Shown: positions 1 through 11,510, numbered from the stretch's first letter. The stretch is DNA of 64,000 bases from Lasiosphaeria ovina (GCA_033439765.1 JAULSN010000002.1:1302001-1366000); one strand, 5' to 3'. Numbers and translations are program-made. Notes: generated by a model not told the origin, from the letters alone.

Positions 1-972
1 GGCCTGCTGGGCAACAGCTACGACGCGCCGTTTGGCGAGGAGAAGTGGATCAACATCAAGAACCAGACGGCCGTCGACCTGGTCAAGCGCCGCGTCGCGC
101 TGGCCGCCGACCTGGGCTGCGACGGCGTCGACCCGGACAATATTGACGGCTTCACCGCGGACGAGGGCGGCGGCGGCGGCGGCGGCGGCCTACGTTTCCC
201 TCTCCCACTTCTCTCTACTTCCATACAGTAACTAACAAACCTACTCATCCAGACGGGCTGGTCGACCACCTCGGCCGACTACACGCGCTTCGTGACCGAG
301 CTCGCGACGCTCGCGCACAGCCTGACCACCAAACGCGGCTTCCCGCTGATGATCGGGCAGAAGAACGCGGCCGGGCTCGTCGACGCGCTGGCGCCGCTGC
401 TCGACTTCGCCGTGCTCGAGGACTGCAAGGACCTGCGGCGGGAGGCCGGCGGCGCGTTCTGCGCCGACTTCCAGCCCTACGTCGCCGCCGGCAAGCCCGT
501 CTTCTCCATCGAGTACCCGACGAGCCTGCGCGACGGTGCTGCCGCGTCGCAGTGTAAGGCGACGGGCGCCGATGCGGCGCAGTTTGAGAAATCGTGCGCG
601 GTCGACGCGGCGGCCGGTGGGAGTTTGGGGAATTTCGGGTTTAGTGAGGTGTTGAAGCTGCGTGATAGCGCGAGTGATGAGTCTGGGGAGCTTAATGGGT
701 GTACACAGTATTGTGGAAAGCAGGGAGCGGGCGTCGTGGTGACGGCGACGAATGAAGAGATTGATGGGGATGCGTGTCCGGCGGTGACTGGGACGACGGG
801 TGGTGGTGTGGGAGTTGTGGCGCCTGTGCCCGGAAGAAGGGGAGTGAAGAAGAGGGGAGAGATGAAGAGGAGATGGGTCAAGAGTGGTGGGGTGACGAGC
901 AAGGCGAGGAGGGACAAGGGGCTTTGGCAGCGAGGACGAGGACGACGAGTAGAACCGACGCGAAGAGTTTGA
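1..972 (+). CDS. GH114 family glycosidase (endo-alpha-1,4-polygalactosaminidase-like), 5' part missing
   Basis: The gene runs in from the left edge, so its start and probable signal peptide are missing. Frame 1 from base 1 reads through VDPDNIDGF (around base 136-162), the signature of the GH114 TIM-barrel family, which cleaves galactosaminogalactan-type polymers. A (GGC)8 run follows at 166-189, then an intron ends in CAG at 250-252. Coding resumes in frame 1 at 253 (TGWSTTSADYTRF) and continues through MIGQKNAAG and AVLEDC, also typical of the family, to a stop at 970-972. The intron donor is unresolved: the obvious GT at 194 does not keep the frame, so either the donor is non-canonical or the GGC run is miscounted. 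The last 60 residues are basic and low-complexity, and the true 3' end may involve another splice. The family call is firm; activity is inferred from homology. Confidence 0.8.
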
Positions 973-1523
973 ATATCTTGAAGGATTCTCGAGAAGGAAT
1001 CTGTGTACTCCGTTTCAAGAACAGGTAGAGCTCTATATTGTGACAGCAAAGTAGGATTATGGTGATGGTCAAGGCACTGAAGTTGAAGGTAGACAACCGT
1101 TCTGCAGCAGCAGAATCCAGTTTATTATTCGCGTAACAAATATTCTCTCCTGCGATCTGTGAAATGTTTCCGTTAGTCATGACCCTAGAGTATTCGGACT
1201 CATCCAGTCTTGGTACAACTAGGTACGTACCACTCGCGGCTTGTGTGGTCTCGATTTCACTCCAGCCGCCAACTTCCATCCTGTGCCCACATACGTGCCT
1301 TCCAACTCTCGTGACATTTTCAGCAAGTATAAGTTACCCCCGAAACGGGCTGCCGTCACCCGTGATAGCCACTTTGTTTTTTCTGCTTTGGCAGTTACCC
1401 CCTCACAACATCGCAGCCACTCCCGCAGCTACGCCAGCCTCCGCCACGGCCATAGCGGTGAGTCTTTGGGGACGTCCACTTCGCCTCAAAACTCTAGAGT
1501 TCAAGATACTAACCCATGTTCAT

Positions 1524-2043
1524 TCACGCCGCCTTGTCCTTGGTTTCCGGCCGGTGGAAAGAAAACTCGTGGCACACCCGCTGTAGAACTCTCACCTCGC
1601 GTGGCTTGATGAACAAGTGTTCTGTCTTGGTCAGGTAGTCCTTGAACAGCTGTGTCTCGTGATGCTAAACCACCGCCGTCACGATTAGCACCGATCTTAT
1701 TTGCTGCTGGAAAGAAACAGAGATTGGGCATGAATACCTGTAGCAACCACTCAACGGTCGCGTTACTGATTTATTGCCAAGACCACTTAGCTTTTGCTCT
1801 AATTAGTCTCAAACAGCTGGGAGGGGGTTCGTTACAAGACCTCGACCCACGAGAGCTTGCCGGGCTCGGTAGGTCGGTGTAGACCTCGAAGGAGACAAAT
1901 TCGGGCTGGTTGCAGAGGGCGTCAAAGACGAGTCTGAATTCGGAGAGGAACTGCGGCACTGTTTCGGGTGCGAGGTAGATTGACACGTGCAGGCTGGCGC
2001 CCTTGCTGTGGTCGAAGTTCTGGGGGGGTGCAAAAACGGGCAT
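1524..2043 (-). pseudogene. ABM-domain (dimeric alpha/beta-barrel) monooxygenase-like gene with a one-base frameshift
   Basis: A small three-exon gene on the minus strand. Exon 1 (2043-1836) encodes MPVFAPP..SLHVSIYLAPETVPQFL..FEVYTD, the first half of an antibiotic-biosynthesis-monooxygenase-like fold. The frame then breaks near 1870-1874. In the shifted frame it continues EPGKLSWVE, the expected next motif, to a donor GTAACG at 1835. Exon 2 is 1765-1738 (NATVEWLLQ) and exon 3 is 1649-1524 (LFKDYLTKTEHLFIKPRE..., stop at 1526-1524). Both junctions are in phase, so only one base is missing overall. This is either a young pseudogene or a single-base assembly error. Family members are small, cofactor-poor oxygenases or chaperone-like dimers, and the substrate cannot be told. 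The start at 2043 is the first Met; an upstream exon is possible. Confidence 0.6.
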
Positions 2044-2499
2044 TTTGGGACGAGGATGAGGCGGATTCTCGATTGTGAAAAAGGATGCCAAGAAGGGTGT
2101 ATTGTATTATTGAGATATTCACAGGAAGCAGGAAAAAGGGAGCCTAGAAGTGCAGGTCGAGTGTATCTAACCTCGAGCGCAACTGGTTGACAATTGAAGA
2201 GACTGCGTAAATCGTACCCAAAAGGATCTTATAGACTCAACGACGGCCAATGAGCGGTAAGCACTAGTTTAGTTAGGCCGCGGCCGGACTCGAGTCTCAA
2301 ATGCGGGTTCAGTGTCGTATTTCTAACAAGTTCAACAGAGTTGACAAGTGCAGAATTTGCGTATAGACTCCTAAGCGCTAATAAGTAGGCTCGGTTTCTG
2401 ACCTTAATATATTTCGGGCCCAGCGGGTACAGCCCCTTCCTCCATTGGGTTGTTCGATGCCAGAGAAGCCCAAGTGTGGGCACCTTGAGTCTGCCAAGG

Positions 2500-2760
2500 A
2501 TCTGGGCATGACAGGACTAGCCCGTACTCCATGGAGAGCCAATCGCATCGCTACAATTACCCGAATGCGGCGTGGTGTTCTGTCGCAGCAACGTCAGCGT
2601 GGCAATCTCGCTCTCTATTTTGAGGCGCGGGTCGACCGTCATGACCACGGCCTAGCAGTATGACACTAGCCACGAGGGATGGGTGGCGTCTTGACCTTGT
2701 CGCGCCATCGGTCAAGATCTCGACGTTGAAGTTGTGGGGGAGATAGCGCGCCCACGGCAT
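2500..2760 (-). pseudogene. Possible decayed aminoglycoside-phosphotransferase (APH)-like fragment
   Basis: On the minus strand one frame gives RYLPHNFNVEILTDGATR (about 2750-2697). A different frame further on gives VMTVDPRLKIESEIATLTLL followed by RQNTT (about 2645-2575). That order resembles the N-lobe of fungal APH/choline-kinase-like proteins, where a substrate-binding strand is followed by a Glu-bearing helix ending in LRQNT. A stop codon and a frame change lie between the two pieces, and neither a start nor the catalytic C-lobe (HxDxxxxN) is visible. The assignment rests on pattern memory only and may be wrong. Confidence 0.25.
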
Positions 2761-2979
2761 ACTAGGGCCATATACGATGGCGGGTCGTGAATAATACCTA
2801 GTTCGGCTTAGAACGGAGTGACCTAGTGGAATATTTATGGCAGGTTCAGGGCTATCTGGATCTTGCTATGCCACGGTCACGTCGTGTATCCAAGTATACC
2901 AATGAATAAAGAAATACGAGTTGACAACTGGCCCGTACGTTAACTAACTCCAGGCGCCCCGCGGCCCGCGGCGCAAACA

Positions 2980-3153
2980 CCAGGTCATAACAACAGGTCG
3001 TAACAGCAAGTCGTAACAGCAAGTCGTAGCAGCCAGTTGCAACAGCCGGTGGTAACAGCTGGTGGTAACAACGAGCTGTAACAGCTGGTGGTTGTAACAG
3101 CTGGTAGCTGTAACAGCTGGCGGTAACAGCTCACGGTAACAACACCGCTGAGG
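2980..3153. repeat. Imperfect minisatellite of TAACAGC-type units
   Basis: About ten degenerate units of 12-18 bp, each centred on GTAACAGC or GTAACAAC and separated by short AG/GT-rich spacers, are arrayed head to tail. The array sits in the gene-poor stretch between the ABM remnant and the coiled-coil pair. Reading frames across it are only repeat translations (CYNHQLLQL-like) and are not genes. Confidence 0.7.
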
Positions 3154-3770
3154 TGGCAATATATACCCCGTTTCGCTCCATGTTTTCCACCGCGAAGCAG
3201 ATTCAACACACGCCTCTACAGTAATCTGTAAGAGCCCGATTGGTCAAACGGTCACGGTCTTGTACGGCGGAAAGGCCCTGGCCCTTTGGCCAACTTCGCC
3301 TTCTATTTGTTGACGTCGCCGGTTCGAGTCTTGGCCGTCACCTTTTCTTTTTGATTTTCAATTTATAAATCCCCCCTGCCGCGCACAACTCACACCCGAG
3401 ACACTCCAACATGGGTAAAGGCGGTGGAAACAAATCCGCTAATTAGATCCATTACGTCCATCACGTCCACCTCTTCCTGAAGGTGAATTATTGTTGAGCC
3501 GGTTGCTAGATCGGTCAATATGATTTTGAAGGCTGGAATCTCTAGTAATATCGACTCGTTCGTTACAATGAGATTATTATTTCCACGATCTCACGAACAA
3601 TACCTTACCAATCTCTCCAAACATCGTCAAACAGAACCCGTTGGATCCTAGGATGCCAATTCTAATCAGTATCCGACCCCTTGCCGCCTTAATCAGGCGT
3701 TTGTCAAGTGTGTTGGGTGCATAAATATGGCCGCAGGTCTAGTGATAGTCCATGTCCATACGGAAGACCC
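3154..3770. other. Intergenic, no gene recognised
   Basis: No convincing coding exon is seen. A TATA-like element (TTTATAAAT, about 3361-3369) precedes an ATG at 3411, but that frame closes after 11 codons (MGKGGGNKSAN). It could be the remnant of a gene start. A tRNA-like stretch at 3230-3345 is discussed under rejected items. Confidence 0.5.
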
Positions 3771-3772
3771 TG

Positions 3773-5087
3773 TCAAAATTCCAACTCCCACGCCCCGCAC
3801 GCCTTGTCCTCCAGCCCCTTCAGCCCCTCAAGCATCTCCGCCACCCCTGAACACTCCGGCGCAAGCAATTCCCTCTCCTTTAACGCAACCAACAGGCCCT
3901 TAAACGCGAGCAGTCCCAAAGTGCGCACTTCGTTCCAGCCCTCGGCAGTTACCTCCTCCCCAACCCCAAGGTGATCTAGTGCTCGCAACACATCCTTAAC
4001 TCGCGTCGTGACAATGCCATAATTATCCATCAGTAGCTTCGCCTGGTCCCTGAGCCCTGCCGCGTGGCGCGCTCGCTCGTTGGCCTCGCCTTGAGCCAGG
4101 TTCAGTCTCGCCAGGGAGTTGTCAAGGTCGTATCGGATGGCTTCGAGGGAGACTTTCTCGGCCGATTTGGTGACGATTTCGGCGGTCAGCCTATCAGCGG
4201 TTTCGCGGCAAGATGCTGCGAGTCTTTTGCTTTCTCTAAAGAACGGGTGTTGAATTGGTAAGTATAGTTTGGGATTGGAAAGGGGGAAAGTGAGGATGGG
4301 GGTTGACGCACGCTTCTAGGGAGAGGGAGACTGGGATTGTGACGGCGTTGACGATTGGGATCCAAAAGGTTGTCCAGAAGAGCTGTAGAGGTGTTAGTTG
4401 TCTCGTTCTAAAAAGAATTGGGCGGATTATTAAGGGGTTTGTTACGATGCTGTTTCCCTCTGCATTTTCATCATGCCGTCTGGCCTGGCTCGCCATTTCC
4501 GACGACATCCTGTTGGTATCTGCGATCTCCTGCTGCGCGCTAGCGATCCGTCTATTGGATTCGTCTAGTGAGCTTTTCGTTCGTCTCTGCGCGTCTGAAA
4601 CAGTCCTGCCAACCGACGAGCAGAGCTCAATGTGCTCGGCGGCTTTACATGCTAAGTCGGCCGTGGCAATCATTCCCTTGCTGGCTTCCTGTTGAGACGC
4701 TCTCATGTCGCCCTCGACACGTGAGATATCGGCCATGACGGTGCGCACTGTGCCAAGCGTCATGTGGCTTTTCCGGCCCCCAAAAATAGACCATAATGCA
4801 ACAGCTAACCCACCCACGAAGGTGAGTTTCAAAGGCTAGAGGTGCCTTGTGTTAGTGATGCTATCGGCTATGCGTGCATATCGACTCACTGGCGGTGTTT
4901 CGAGCATTAGAACATCGATGACAACAGGCAGCTCGCGAATTGCTTGATATAGACAGGACAGATTCGTCTCGAATCGCTGGTCAAGGTCGGTCTTAGCCTG
5001 CTCAAGCGATGCAATTTCCTCAACGAGCTCAGCATTGAGGACAGCCAGCTGCGAGACCTTTTTCAGAACTTCTCCGTGCGTCGCCAT
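3773..5087 (-). CDS. Coiled-coil protein with two hydrophobic segments (373 aa); possible alpha-pore-forming-like fold
   Basis: Four exons close perfectly in frame: 5087-4890, 4835-4446, 4382-4312 and 4235-3773. Donors include GTGAGT and GTAACA, with a CACTAAC branch point in intron 1. The start is the first ATG (MATHGEVLKKVSQL). Residues 1-65 are helical and heptad-like. Residues about 66-90 form a hydrophobic stretch (LTFVGGLAVALWSIFGG). Residues 90-196 are a long Ala/Glu/Arg-rich coiled coil. Residues 197-220 (LFWTTFWIPIVNAVTI) form a second hydrophobic segment, and the rest is helical. The layout of long helix, membrane-prone hairpin and long helix resembles ClyA/XaxB-type alpha-helical pore formers, but no signature motif is recognised and this is inference. 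It is divergent from the longer coiled-coil gene at 5679 across a 591-bp shared promoter, suggesting co-expression and a partner role. Confidence 0.75.
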
Positions 5088-5479
5088 TGCTTCTTGGCGA
5101 TGCGCTAGGTGTTGAATGGAAGTGAGCTTAAGGCGGCGTGTTCATGAAGTTGATGTGTATTCTGTGTATCGAGATCGGAACAGGGGAACGTTTTGCTCAC
5201 ATAAGGAGGAGGAAGGTAGGTTAACCTAGGTCGGCAGCCACTTTATAGGGGGGCACGCCCTCTGCCTATAAGAAGACCGTGTAACCCCAGAAACAGGGTG
5301 GCAGAAGAATGAATGGTTGTGGGGATCCAAATGATGCCCGAGCTGAAGCCAAGCACACTCTGCTCCCTCTGACGTGGCGATAAGCCATGCGCGTTTCGGT
5401 TAGGATCACAGCAAATCCGGTGCCGGTTATTCTCAATATTATGTGTTAATTGGATGGCAGAGGTATCTGCAGTTGGGGC

Positions 5480-5498
5480 GGGGGGGGGGGGGGGGGGG
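5480..5498 (+). repeat. 19-bp poly-G run in the divergent promoter
   Basis: An uninterrupted run of 19 G, preceded by GGGGC, lies between the divergent starts at 5087 and 5679. Length is prone to error in sequencing. Its position could matter for promoter architecture of the two coiled-coil genes. Confidence 0.85.
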
Positions 5499-5678
5499 CT
5501 GGGAGGAGGCCTCTGTGCATATGTCCTCTCCATCATGCTGTGCATTCTTCCACCAGATAAATGCCCAAGGGGAACAAAATGGGAGCAGGGATTCTTCAAA
5601 AAGATTTCTTAGACCCCAAAATTTCCAGAGGCCTTCCCTCGTCCATCCATCCATCTGGCCCCAACGTCAGAGTTCAGA

Positions 5679-8170
5679 ATGACCGAAGTCGCAAAAAAGC
5701 CGGAGGATGTTGCCATTGAGCGGCGCAAGGCTTCGGCCTCTCTGCAGCAGGACATCAAGCTGAGCCTGGGCCAGAGTCAGAGCCTGCCCGACATGCTCAT
5801 GACAGCACCTTTGGCCATAAATCTGCTCGGCCAAATCAAGCTTCTGGCCTTTACGGATGACGCGTTGCGTATTCGGCTCACAGAACCAAGGGGTGGCTTT
5901 CAATACCTTCAGTGCGTACATGTATCTAAATACAATTCAATCCTCCATACGGTGCCGAATAATTACTAATTAAATCGTTTCTTGTAGGCGCACAAGTCTC
6001 TCCAGCGCCATGATCCAGATTGTGGACCAATCGGCCGATGCATTTGACCTGGCTGAGAAGAAAATGCGCGCCATTCGCATGCAGACCAATGTCATGTTTG
6101 GGCGGAATGGCCATGTATGTCATGCGAGACTCAGCCCCGGTCGTCTTCGTTCCTAAAACATGCCATCATTTAGGTCCAGACAATTCTCATGTGTCTCCAA
6201 GATCCGCGCAGGGCCAAGAAAGACCTCCTCGTCTCCATGTCCAAGTTCGAGAAGGACATGGAGAAGTGCGCGGCATGGTCAAAGGAGATCGAAAGCCAGT
6301 TCGACAGCCTTGTCAAGTGCGCCGGCGAGGTTAATCTCGCCATGGCCGAGGAGATGAGTAAGTGGCACACTTTTAACCGTCTTTCGACACGCTCGCAGGT
6401 GTATCAGTATCCGACTGCTGACCTGCTGGTTCACAGCAATCGCCGCCGAGGAACAGGAGCAGATCGAGGGCCAGGTGATCAAAGCCGAGTTCGCCGAGAA
6501 GAAGCAGGCCAATGCCCTTGATGTTCTCAAGTCTCGAGTGGAGGATGCCCAGTCCGAGTTCACCGAGGCTAGGGAGCAGTTTCAGAAGACTTCATCCAAA
6601 GGCGGTTAGTACTCCCGATCGGGTCTGAGGTACCGTCTCAGCAGCTAAACAAACTTTAGAAGCTTCGGCCTTGTTTGCCGCAGCCGCGGTTGGACTCGGC
6701 AGCAGCTTCACGGGTCTCATCAATGCCACTGTTAGCGTCTTCAAAGATGCGCCCAAAGTTGCTATCGAGACGGCCAAGGCTGTCGGCCGCGTTGGATCCA
6801 TCGGTGTCCACCACCACCACCATGGCGATAACCAAGCAGCGCCCGGGTCCGGAACAGCAAACGGCCAAAACACGGCTCTCACCAACGAGGGACCAGGTGG
6901 TGGCCTCGACCCCGCGCTGCTTTCGGCCGAGCAGATCGAGATTCAACTGCTCAATCTCAACGAGCTCCTCAACGACGAGCTGCCCGACCTTGTCGAGGAG
7001 GGCGGATCCGTGATCTCGTCATGTGCTAAGAGGTTGGAGGCACTCAGGAAGAGTCTGGGCAACTTCCGGAGCAAGCATACAGTGAATGCTTGTGGGATCC
7101 TCGACGAAGCGCTTGGCATCACGGCCGACATTCTCTCACGCAGCAACAACCCAGAGGCGAAACGAAGCGCCGGCGAGTGGCACAAAAAGATAACCCGCTG
7201 GAACAAGTCGCTCAACTCCCTGCTCAACGGAGCTACCAAGCTCCGCTCCTTTGCCGCCTCCCAGCCCGGCCAGGGCTTCGGCGACTCCCTCAACAACAAC
7301 CTTGCCCGCACATCATTGCCGCCCAGCGACTCGACGACCTACGACAGGATCCTCCACCAGCGACATCAGACCCTGCTGATCAAGCGCAGCGCCATGAACG
7401 AAGCCCGGGTCCATCTCGAGAAGCAGACCGAGAGCCAGCTGCAAGCGCAGGCCGAGATCATCGACATCGCGCACAAGATGAAGGACCTCGCGCACAAGCA
7501 GACGACCATCGAGGACACCAAGCGCATCCTGCGCAAGGCCATCGACGTCATGATCGCCATGCAGGACCAGGTGCGCCAGCTGAAGGGCTTCTTCGACGCA
7601 CTAGCCAACATCATCTCCATCGTGTGCAAGGGCCAGGCCGAGACGTACCTCGCGACCATCGAGGCCGGAATCCCCTCGCCCCAGGACAAGAGCCAGAGCT
7701 TCATCCTCAGCCACAGCGAGCAGCAGCTGCAGGTGATCCGCGAGACGGTCATCACGCTGCGGGGCCACTTCGGCTTCGTCGTGCACTCGGCCGACATGTA
7801 CCAGGACATCGCCACGCGGCACATCAACCCGTGCATCCGCATGGCGGCCAACCTGCCGCTGAGCGTCGGCCCGGCCGAGCAGGAGCAGGCGCGGTGCCAG
7901 CTCAAGCTCATGACCGACGCGAGCTCAAAAGCCATCCAGCGGCTCGCGCAGGAAGAGACTGAGGCCTACCAGCGCGATCTGGAGAAGAGGGTGTTGGAGA
8001 TTGAAGGCGAGCTGGCGGCGCTGGGGTTCGAGCCGCCTGAGGAGGGCGACGAGGACAAGGACGGTAATCTGCAGGCTATTGAGGAGGGGATTAAGGAGTC
8101 GAGCGAGGAGATTGCTGAGGAGATGGAGGAGCTGGGAGACTTCTTTGAGGAGATCATGGATGATTTGTAA
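5679..8170 (+). CDS. Large coiled-coil protein with central hydrophobic segment (740 aa); possible partner of the 3773-5087 product
   Basis: Five exons close in frame: 5679-5911, 5988-6114, 6174-6357, 6437-6604 and 6660-8170. The start is ATG at 5679 (MTEVAKKPEDVA). Residues 1-235 are almost wholly helical with heptad-like Lys/Glu spacing. A Gly/Ala-rich hydrophobic segment follows at about 240-262 (SALFAAAAVGLGSSFTGL), then a Gly/His linker with five consecutive His, then a second long helical domain (about 300-690). The tail is very acidic (EEGDEDKDGN...EEMEELGDFFEEIMDDL). The helix-hairpin-helix layout matches that of its divergent neighbour and recalls two-component alpha-pore-forming systems (XaxA/XaxB, Hbl/Nhe). 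This is architecture only; no family motif is identified. No signal peptide is seen, so the protein probably acts inside the cell or is released by lysis. Confidence 0.75.
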
Positions 8171-8608
8171 TATGATGCGTCGTGTAGTGAAAATAGCGGT
8201 CACCTTTATCGTGCCGGGAATTAGTCCCTGGCCAAAGTTTAGTTGTGCTTCATGATAACTCAGCGTGGACCGTGGTTTTTTTCCTGTCATCGAACACTGT
8301 TTTTCCTTTCTTCCAATCTCCGACCCCCTTTTATTTTAGCTTTGACTTTTCTTTTATCTCGTACGTCATCTCGTACCGTGCGAGCGAGAAAACTGACGTC
8401 TCGTCTCGATGTTGAAAGAAAAACTAGAACCTGACTACTCAAATAACTCGTACGTCTGGCCGACCACAACGAAGGCCGCCGGACTCGGAAATCTGCCGCA
8501 AAGAATACACCCGGTGTTTCCTATTTCCTTGCTGCAGCTACATGAATATTTCGGTCGCACTTAATATCCCAACTGTGGAGCTGAAATTGCAACCAATCCC
8601 CAAACCCT

Positions 8609-10270
8609 TTACGCTGGAAGATACGTGCCGCCGTCGTTCCGCGGCCACGTTGGCCGTGGCTGCAGAGTGCCCATTTGGACGTCGGCAGAGCTTGTTCGGG
8701 CGAGCCCTGGCTTGTTGGTCTGTGATTCTGGGCCTGACTGCTCGGTGTCTGGAGGTGGCATGTCAGGCGAGTTCCCTTCAGAGTTACGCACAGAAGACGA
8801 CGCCTGGTTCTCGGAATCTGGTACAAGCGGCTCCAATTCAAGCTCCGCCGCTTCAGCAACGCGATCTCGACGTCTCAAGAAGTATCGGATCGTGGCTTGC
8901 ATCGAATGTTAGCTAATTATGCGCTCTGTCTCGTTGGGGAGGGTGGTTGTGGTTCATTCCTACCAATCAAGGCGAAAAGGGTGTCCTGAAAAACAGGAAG
9001 CCACGTCAACAGGGCAGTGATCTGGCCAAATCCCCACTCGTTGTCTTGATACAGGGCACCTGCCAAGGCACGGAGGCGCTGTCTCTTGGATATAAACGAC
9101 GCCAAGGCGAGCCAGACGACAAAAATCCAAACAGCACTAAGGAGAACAAGCATGATAAGAATACCCATCCTCCGAGGGCCGACACGCAATAGCCTAGTCG
9201 TCGCCAAGTAGGGTCCCTGGAGTGATAAAGAAAGAACGTACAGTACACTGCGAATTAGAATGGATACGAACCAACCCAGGACAAAAGCGAGCAGGCCCAG
9301 TACAAACAAACCCACAACACCAGCAACCCCAAAGCTTATAACTGCCAAAATGGAAACCCAAAAAGACGGAGGCGGCGATTCCTCTTTTGGATTTGGCTCC
9401 GGCTTCGTCGGGTGTTGAGCGATGGGGATGCCTGGAACCGGCCAGTCGCGGTCGCGCACGCAGTAGTTGGTGATGGCCTCAAGGACTGGGCCGTAGTCGT
9501 TGTAGGTCCAAGTCGACGCGGCGATCAACATGATGGCAGTGGCGAGCACGTATACCATCATGACGGCCTTTTTGAGCGGGGAGGAGCTGTGGATGGGCAA
9601 ATACGAAAGCGTGCAGATCAGGCAGATGACGAACTCGTACGCCGCCAGCTGCTGCAGAAACTCGCGCTCCGCCACCGGAGACACGTTCTGGGTGCGGATG
9701 TCGGCGGCAAGCAGCACGGAAAAGGCCGTGACGATGTTGGCTTGGTGGATGCTATTCGCCACGGGGAAGAAGTACTTGGCCACCCACAGCTGCGCAGGGA
9801 GGCTGAACAATGTGTCGAACGAGGGGTCCGCGCCCATGTACAGGGCCAGCACGCCCAGCAGAGGGCCGAAGATGATAGACGTGGCGCCTTGGAGGGCGTA
9901 GGAGATCATGGCCTGGCTTTTGTCAGATCGCGGCTATAAGGCAGCGCGGTAGGTTCCGAGGAGGTGAACCCACTCCGATGCCAGAGATGTCGGGATTCCC
10001 GACGCCGTAGACCAGATTGCACACGCCCGGACATGTCTGCACCAGCAGCGAGATGTTGTATCCGGTCCAGTTGCTGGCCACGCGATCGACCAGGCTGTTG
10101 AGGCTGTCGAAAGCGCACGCATCGGTGCCGGTGGGCTGCGCGGGTGGCAGCGTCGTCAAGGTCGCACCCGAATCAGAGAGACTAGAATCCAGTTCCGCCA
10201 GAGTCACCTGCAACTGCAACTGCAACTGGAAAAACACAGTGCAAAGGACCAAAGACGGTCGCAGAAACAT
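8609..10270 (-). CDS. Multi-pass membrane protein with secreted Cys-containing N-terminal domain (510 aa)
   Basis: Three exons join in phase: 10270-9974, 9912-8964 and 8895-8609. The second junction uses a GCTAAC branch point and restores a cytoplasmic tail that would otherwise be lost. An N-terminal signal peptide (LVLCTVFFQLQLQLQVTLA) leads into a short ectodomain with three Cys and N-glycosylation sites (NWT, NIS). The NPDISGIG motif sits right at the first splice and precedes the first membrane helix (MISYALQG...IIFGPLLGVLALYMG). About seven hydrophobic helices follow in residues 100-415. A Ser/Pro/Glu-rich tail of about 95 residues ends the protein. This layout is common in uncharacterised Sordariomycete plasma-membrane proteins, receptor-like in topology. 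No ligand or pathway can be named. Confidence 0.8.
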
Positions 10271-10503
10271 GATGCGCTGATGGGCGTGAAAATAGGCACA
10301 GCCACAAGAAACTCGAGTCGAGTTGATGACAGACTCGCCAAATGTTTCAGCTCGGGATGAGGGGTTTCCCTGTGGCGTTTATCCCATTCAATCATTCGAC
10401 GGCGAGGCTGGTCATGTCATGTGACCCTTGTCGCGACGACCAGCCTCTTCCAGCTCCCATAAGCCCACTTCCAACTTTCTTCTTTGGCAACTCCAGGCCT
10501 CGC

Positions 10504-10918
10504 TCAATCGCCATCCTGGCCAAGACGGCGGACCTCGACCCTCCCATCTTCCTCGACGGTGGCCTTCATACGCGCCGCCGCCCGGGCAGCCGCGTCGCGG
10601 GCACCGCCGCGTCCTCGAAGACGCGCCTGCCGCTGAGCAGGATCCACTGGCTCGCGACTTGGCTTTCGACCTGGCTGCTGCGCGCTTGGTAGGAAGCTTA
10701 GCTAGGAAAAGACGGCCAAGAGCGGCGGCGGCGGCGGCGGCGGTCGCCGCGCCATCTTCGCTTCCGGCAGTGTCTTTGGAAAGGAGGATGGGCTCGAGAA
10801 TGCGAAGAATCTCGGCTTCATCGGCCGTGAGACCCGCTGATTTGAGCCCGGTGATTTTGCGAGCCACCGGGTTTGCAGCGGCGGTAGGCCCTATTTTTCG
10901 TCGTTTGATGCTAGGCAT
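10504..10918 (-). CDS. Small basic protein, exon structure unresolved
   Basis: The minus strand opens with MPSIKRRKIGPTAAANPVAR (ATG at 10918-10916) and continues GLTADEAEILRILEPILLSK, a helical, natural-looking N-terminus, into an Ala-rich run. A second frame, open from about 10700 to a TGA at 10506-10504, reads REPVDPAQRQARLRGR...ARMKATVEEDGRVEVRRLGQ and also looks like protein. A splice acceptor (TTTTCCTAG) lies just where that frame opens, so a two-exon gene is likely. No good donor was found, so a frameshift is the alternative. The lysine/arginine-rich start could be nuclear-targeting. Function unknown. Confidence 0.4.
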
Positions 10919-11039
10919 GATGGCGAGACAGGTGCTTGGAGCTCTAGGGCTGGATCGTGAGCAGACTGCAGGGGCCCAGAAACGGGTACAAGGTCAAGCA
11001 AAGCCTCCCTGGGGCTCCTTTCAAGTGGCATATCACTAA

Positions 11040-11510
11040 ATTTTTGCGCGGGTAGAGATAGTGGAATGCTGCCAATGGAGTCGAGAACAAAGAACCGGTT
11101 AATTATAGGCGCGGAAGCGGAATGGTACGAAACGTGGCTCCATAACAAACACAGATCAAACAAAATGTTCACGTAGTGGTCCGTGAATCCTCTTTTTATC
11201 GTCACAGCCAAAACGGTGCTGGTTCGACATTTTTGCGCCGCCTGCTCTTTGCAAATCGCCATTATCTAGAGAAATGCAATCTGGAGGAGTCACTCGTCCA
11301 GCAACACCCCTATTTTTTTATGCGCTTTTATTATCCTTATTTTTGCCTCAACCATAGTTTAGCACTACTAAAACACCTTTTCATCTCCACCCCCCCCCCC
11401 CCCCCCCCCCCTTCACCTTTTCACCACATTTTCAGAACAGCAAGCCCCACAAACCACCAGTGTGACAAAAACAAACACTCACACTTCCCACTCCCCACTC
11501 CCCACACACC
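11040..11510. other. Intergenic with 22-bp poly-C run
   Basis: No gene is seen. A run of 22 C lies at 11390-11411, followed by a C/A-rich stretch that forms the 3' flank of the carboxylesterase gene. The homopolymer length is likely imprecise. Confidence 0.6.

Noticed and set aside
3230..3345. Intron-containing tRNA gene on the plus strand
   Set aside because: A-box-like TGGTCAAACGG, B-box-like GGTTCGAGTCT and a following TTTTCTTTTT run are present, but the acceptor and T stems do not pair and no cloverleaf can be drawn. At most a decayed Pol III element.
5243..5682. Open frames across the poly-G run
   Set aside because: They depend on the homopolymer (poly-Gly or poly-Pro translation) and lie in the divergent promoter.
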